DNA of 64,000 nt from Undibacterium sp. KW1 (GTDB taxonomy: Bacteria > Pseudomonadota > Gammaproteobacteria > Burkholderiales > Burkholderiaceae_D), in contig NZ_AP018439.1 of assembly GCF_009937955.1 (NCBI RefSeq), positions 4,774,001 to 4,838,000 of the forward strand, read 5' to 3'. Positions 63,487 through 64,000 of the stretch are shown in pieces; position 1 is the first letter of the stretch, and every line of letters starts with the position of its first letter. The position numbers and the translations under genes are program-made. The notes under the pieces are model-generated. The model saw only the letters and a program-made list of their open reading frames with translations. It was not told where the DNA came from and made no database searches.

Positions 63487-64000
63487 TTAAAAAGCTAGGG
63501 CCATCCATTGCAGGGCAAGTTCAGATGAAGGTGAAGCCAGGAAAATTTCAGCCTTCCTCGCCCACTCATTTGCATCTTCGTCGCTTTGCGCTTTCAATAG
63601 TGAAATAGCAGCCATCATATCTAGCAAACCGTCTGGATTTTTTCCTGCAAGAATTTGAGAACCCATACTTCCACACATTGCGTACAAAATGGAAAACATA
63701 GTTTTTCTTGTTGGACAATTCTGGTCACTGGCAAAGTCTGCAATGAGTAATAACCGATCAATGATGAGCAGTTGATGTAAGACTCCTTCAAATGGACCAC
63801 CACTATCCGAATATGCCAATTCGCGGATATCTTCATCACTCAATAAAGACATTCTCTTACTGGACAATTCAATTCGCTGTTCTATGAAAAGCTCAACTTC
63901 TTCCCGACGTGATTTCATATAAACCTGAGTCTGGACTTTTACTTCTTCACAGACTAGCTGACACTCCTGATCAAATTGATTGAAAATTCTGGCCTGAACT
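63487..64000 (-). CDS. hypothetical protein, partial at window edge
   Basis: ATG at 63918 gives 143 aa, but the frame is open to the window end upstream (reading VQARIFNQFDQEC near the edge), so the gene may start outside. Acidic, helical; AT-rich relative to the window. No family recognised. LFIEQRIELSSKRMSLLSDE and a terminal SSELALQWMALAF are notable only as amphipathic helices. Confidence 0.5.
   Translation of the reverse strand, partial: VQARIFNQFDQECQLVCEEVKVQTQVYMKSRREEVELFIEQRIELSSKRMSLLSDEDIRELAYSDSGGPFEGVLHQLLIIDRLLLIADFASDQNCPTRKTMFSILYAMCGSMGSQILAGKNPDGLLDMMAAISLLKAQSDEDANEWARKAEIFLASPSSELALQWMALAF

Overview
The window looks like chromosomal DNA of a free-living Gram-negative betaproteobacterium. 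Mid-50s G+C, Tat and lipoprotein exports, several LysR/AraC regulators, two chemoreceptors, a TonB-dependent receptor and the protein styles suggest Burkholderiales, perhaps Oxalobacteraceae (Undibacterium-like). That placement is inference; no rRNA or marker gene is present.

Layout. 0.2-8.7 kb: a secreted flavin oxidase, a PP2C-like phosphatase, a nitrilase-family amidohydrolase, a chemoreceptor and three small tandem membrane proteins. 9.2-12.7 kb: an amino-acid binding protein, a double-domain Asp/Glu racemase and a divergent LysR regulator. 12.8-18.7 kb: an HNH-like gene, a secreted protein, then aspartase with a dicarboxylate/amino-acid symporter. 19.3-21.6 kb: an MFS exporter with divergent LysR. 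23.3-25.6 kb: a bufferin operon (BufA2-type precursor, MNIO maturase BufB, partner BufC), a copper-related RiPP system, with a MITE-like element just upstream. 26-33 kb: membrane proteins of unknown role, a NUDIX hydrolase between two long direct repeats, and an NHL-repeat lipoprotein. 33.4-36.8 kb: a minus-strand array of 13 tRNA genes (Ser, Leu x4, Pro x3, Gln x2, His x2 and a degenerate Ser-like gene). One tRNA-Gln is split by a small transposon-like insert, and an IS1111-type element sits in a palindromic repeat inside the array. 37-41.5 kb: a flavin oxidase, a LysR regulator and a PdxI-like aldo/keto reductase. 42.2-50.6 kb: a probable zinc-acquisition block (CobW-type GTPase, ZrgA-like protein, ABC ATPase and permease, DUF3299 protein, TonB receptor, DUF1624 membrane protein) preceded by three copies of the palindrome TGCAAY-N3-GTTGCA. 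50.7-64 kb: tail-collar protein, DUF3224 protein, lipase, chemoreceptor, response regulator, AraC regulator with EamA exporter, M20 peptidase, a barstar-domain fusion, a serine hydrolase, and fused remnants of a tetA/tetR-like pair.

The most distinctive feature is the repeat load. At least three palindromic families recur between genes: A (core TACGATTAGCG), B (core GGTGCGCCGTGCGCACC, with variant D) and C (core GGCGCATTGCAATGCGCC). A and B often occur as inverted pairs resembling REPINs, and some copies supply stop codons of neighbouring genes. Three additional short elements have terminal inverted repeats. One IS1111 element uses a B palindrome as its target. No CRISPR array, rRNA or prophage is present.
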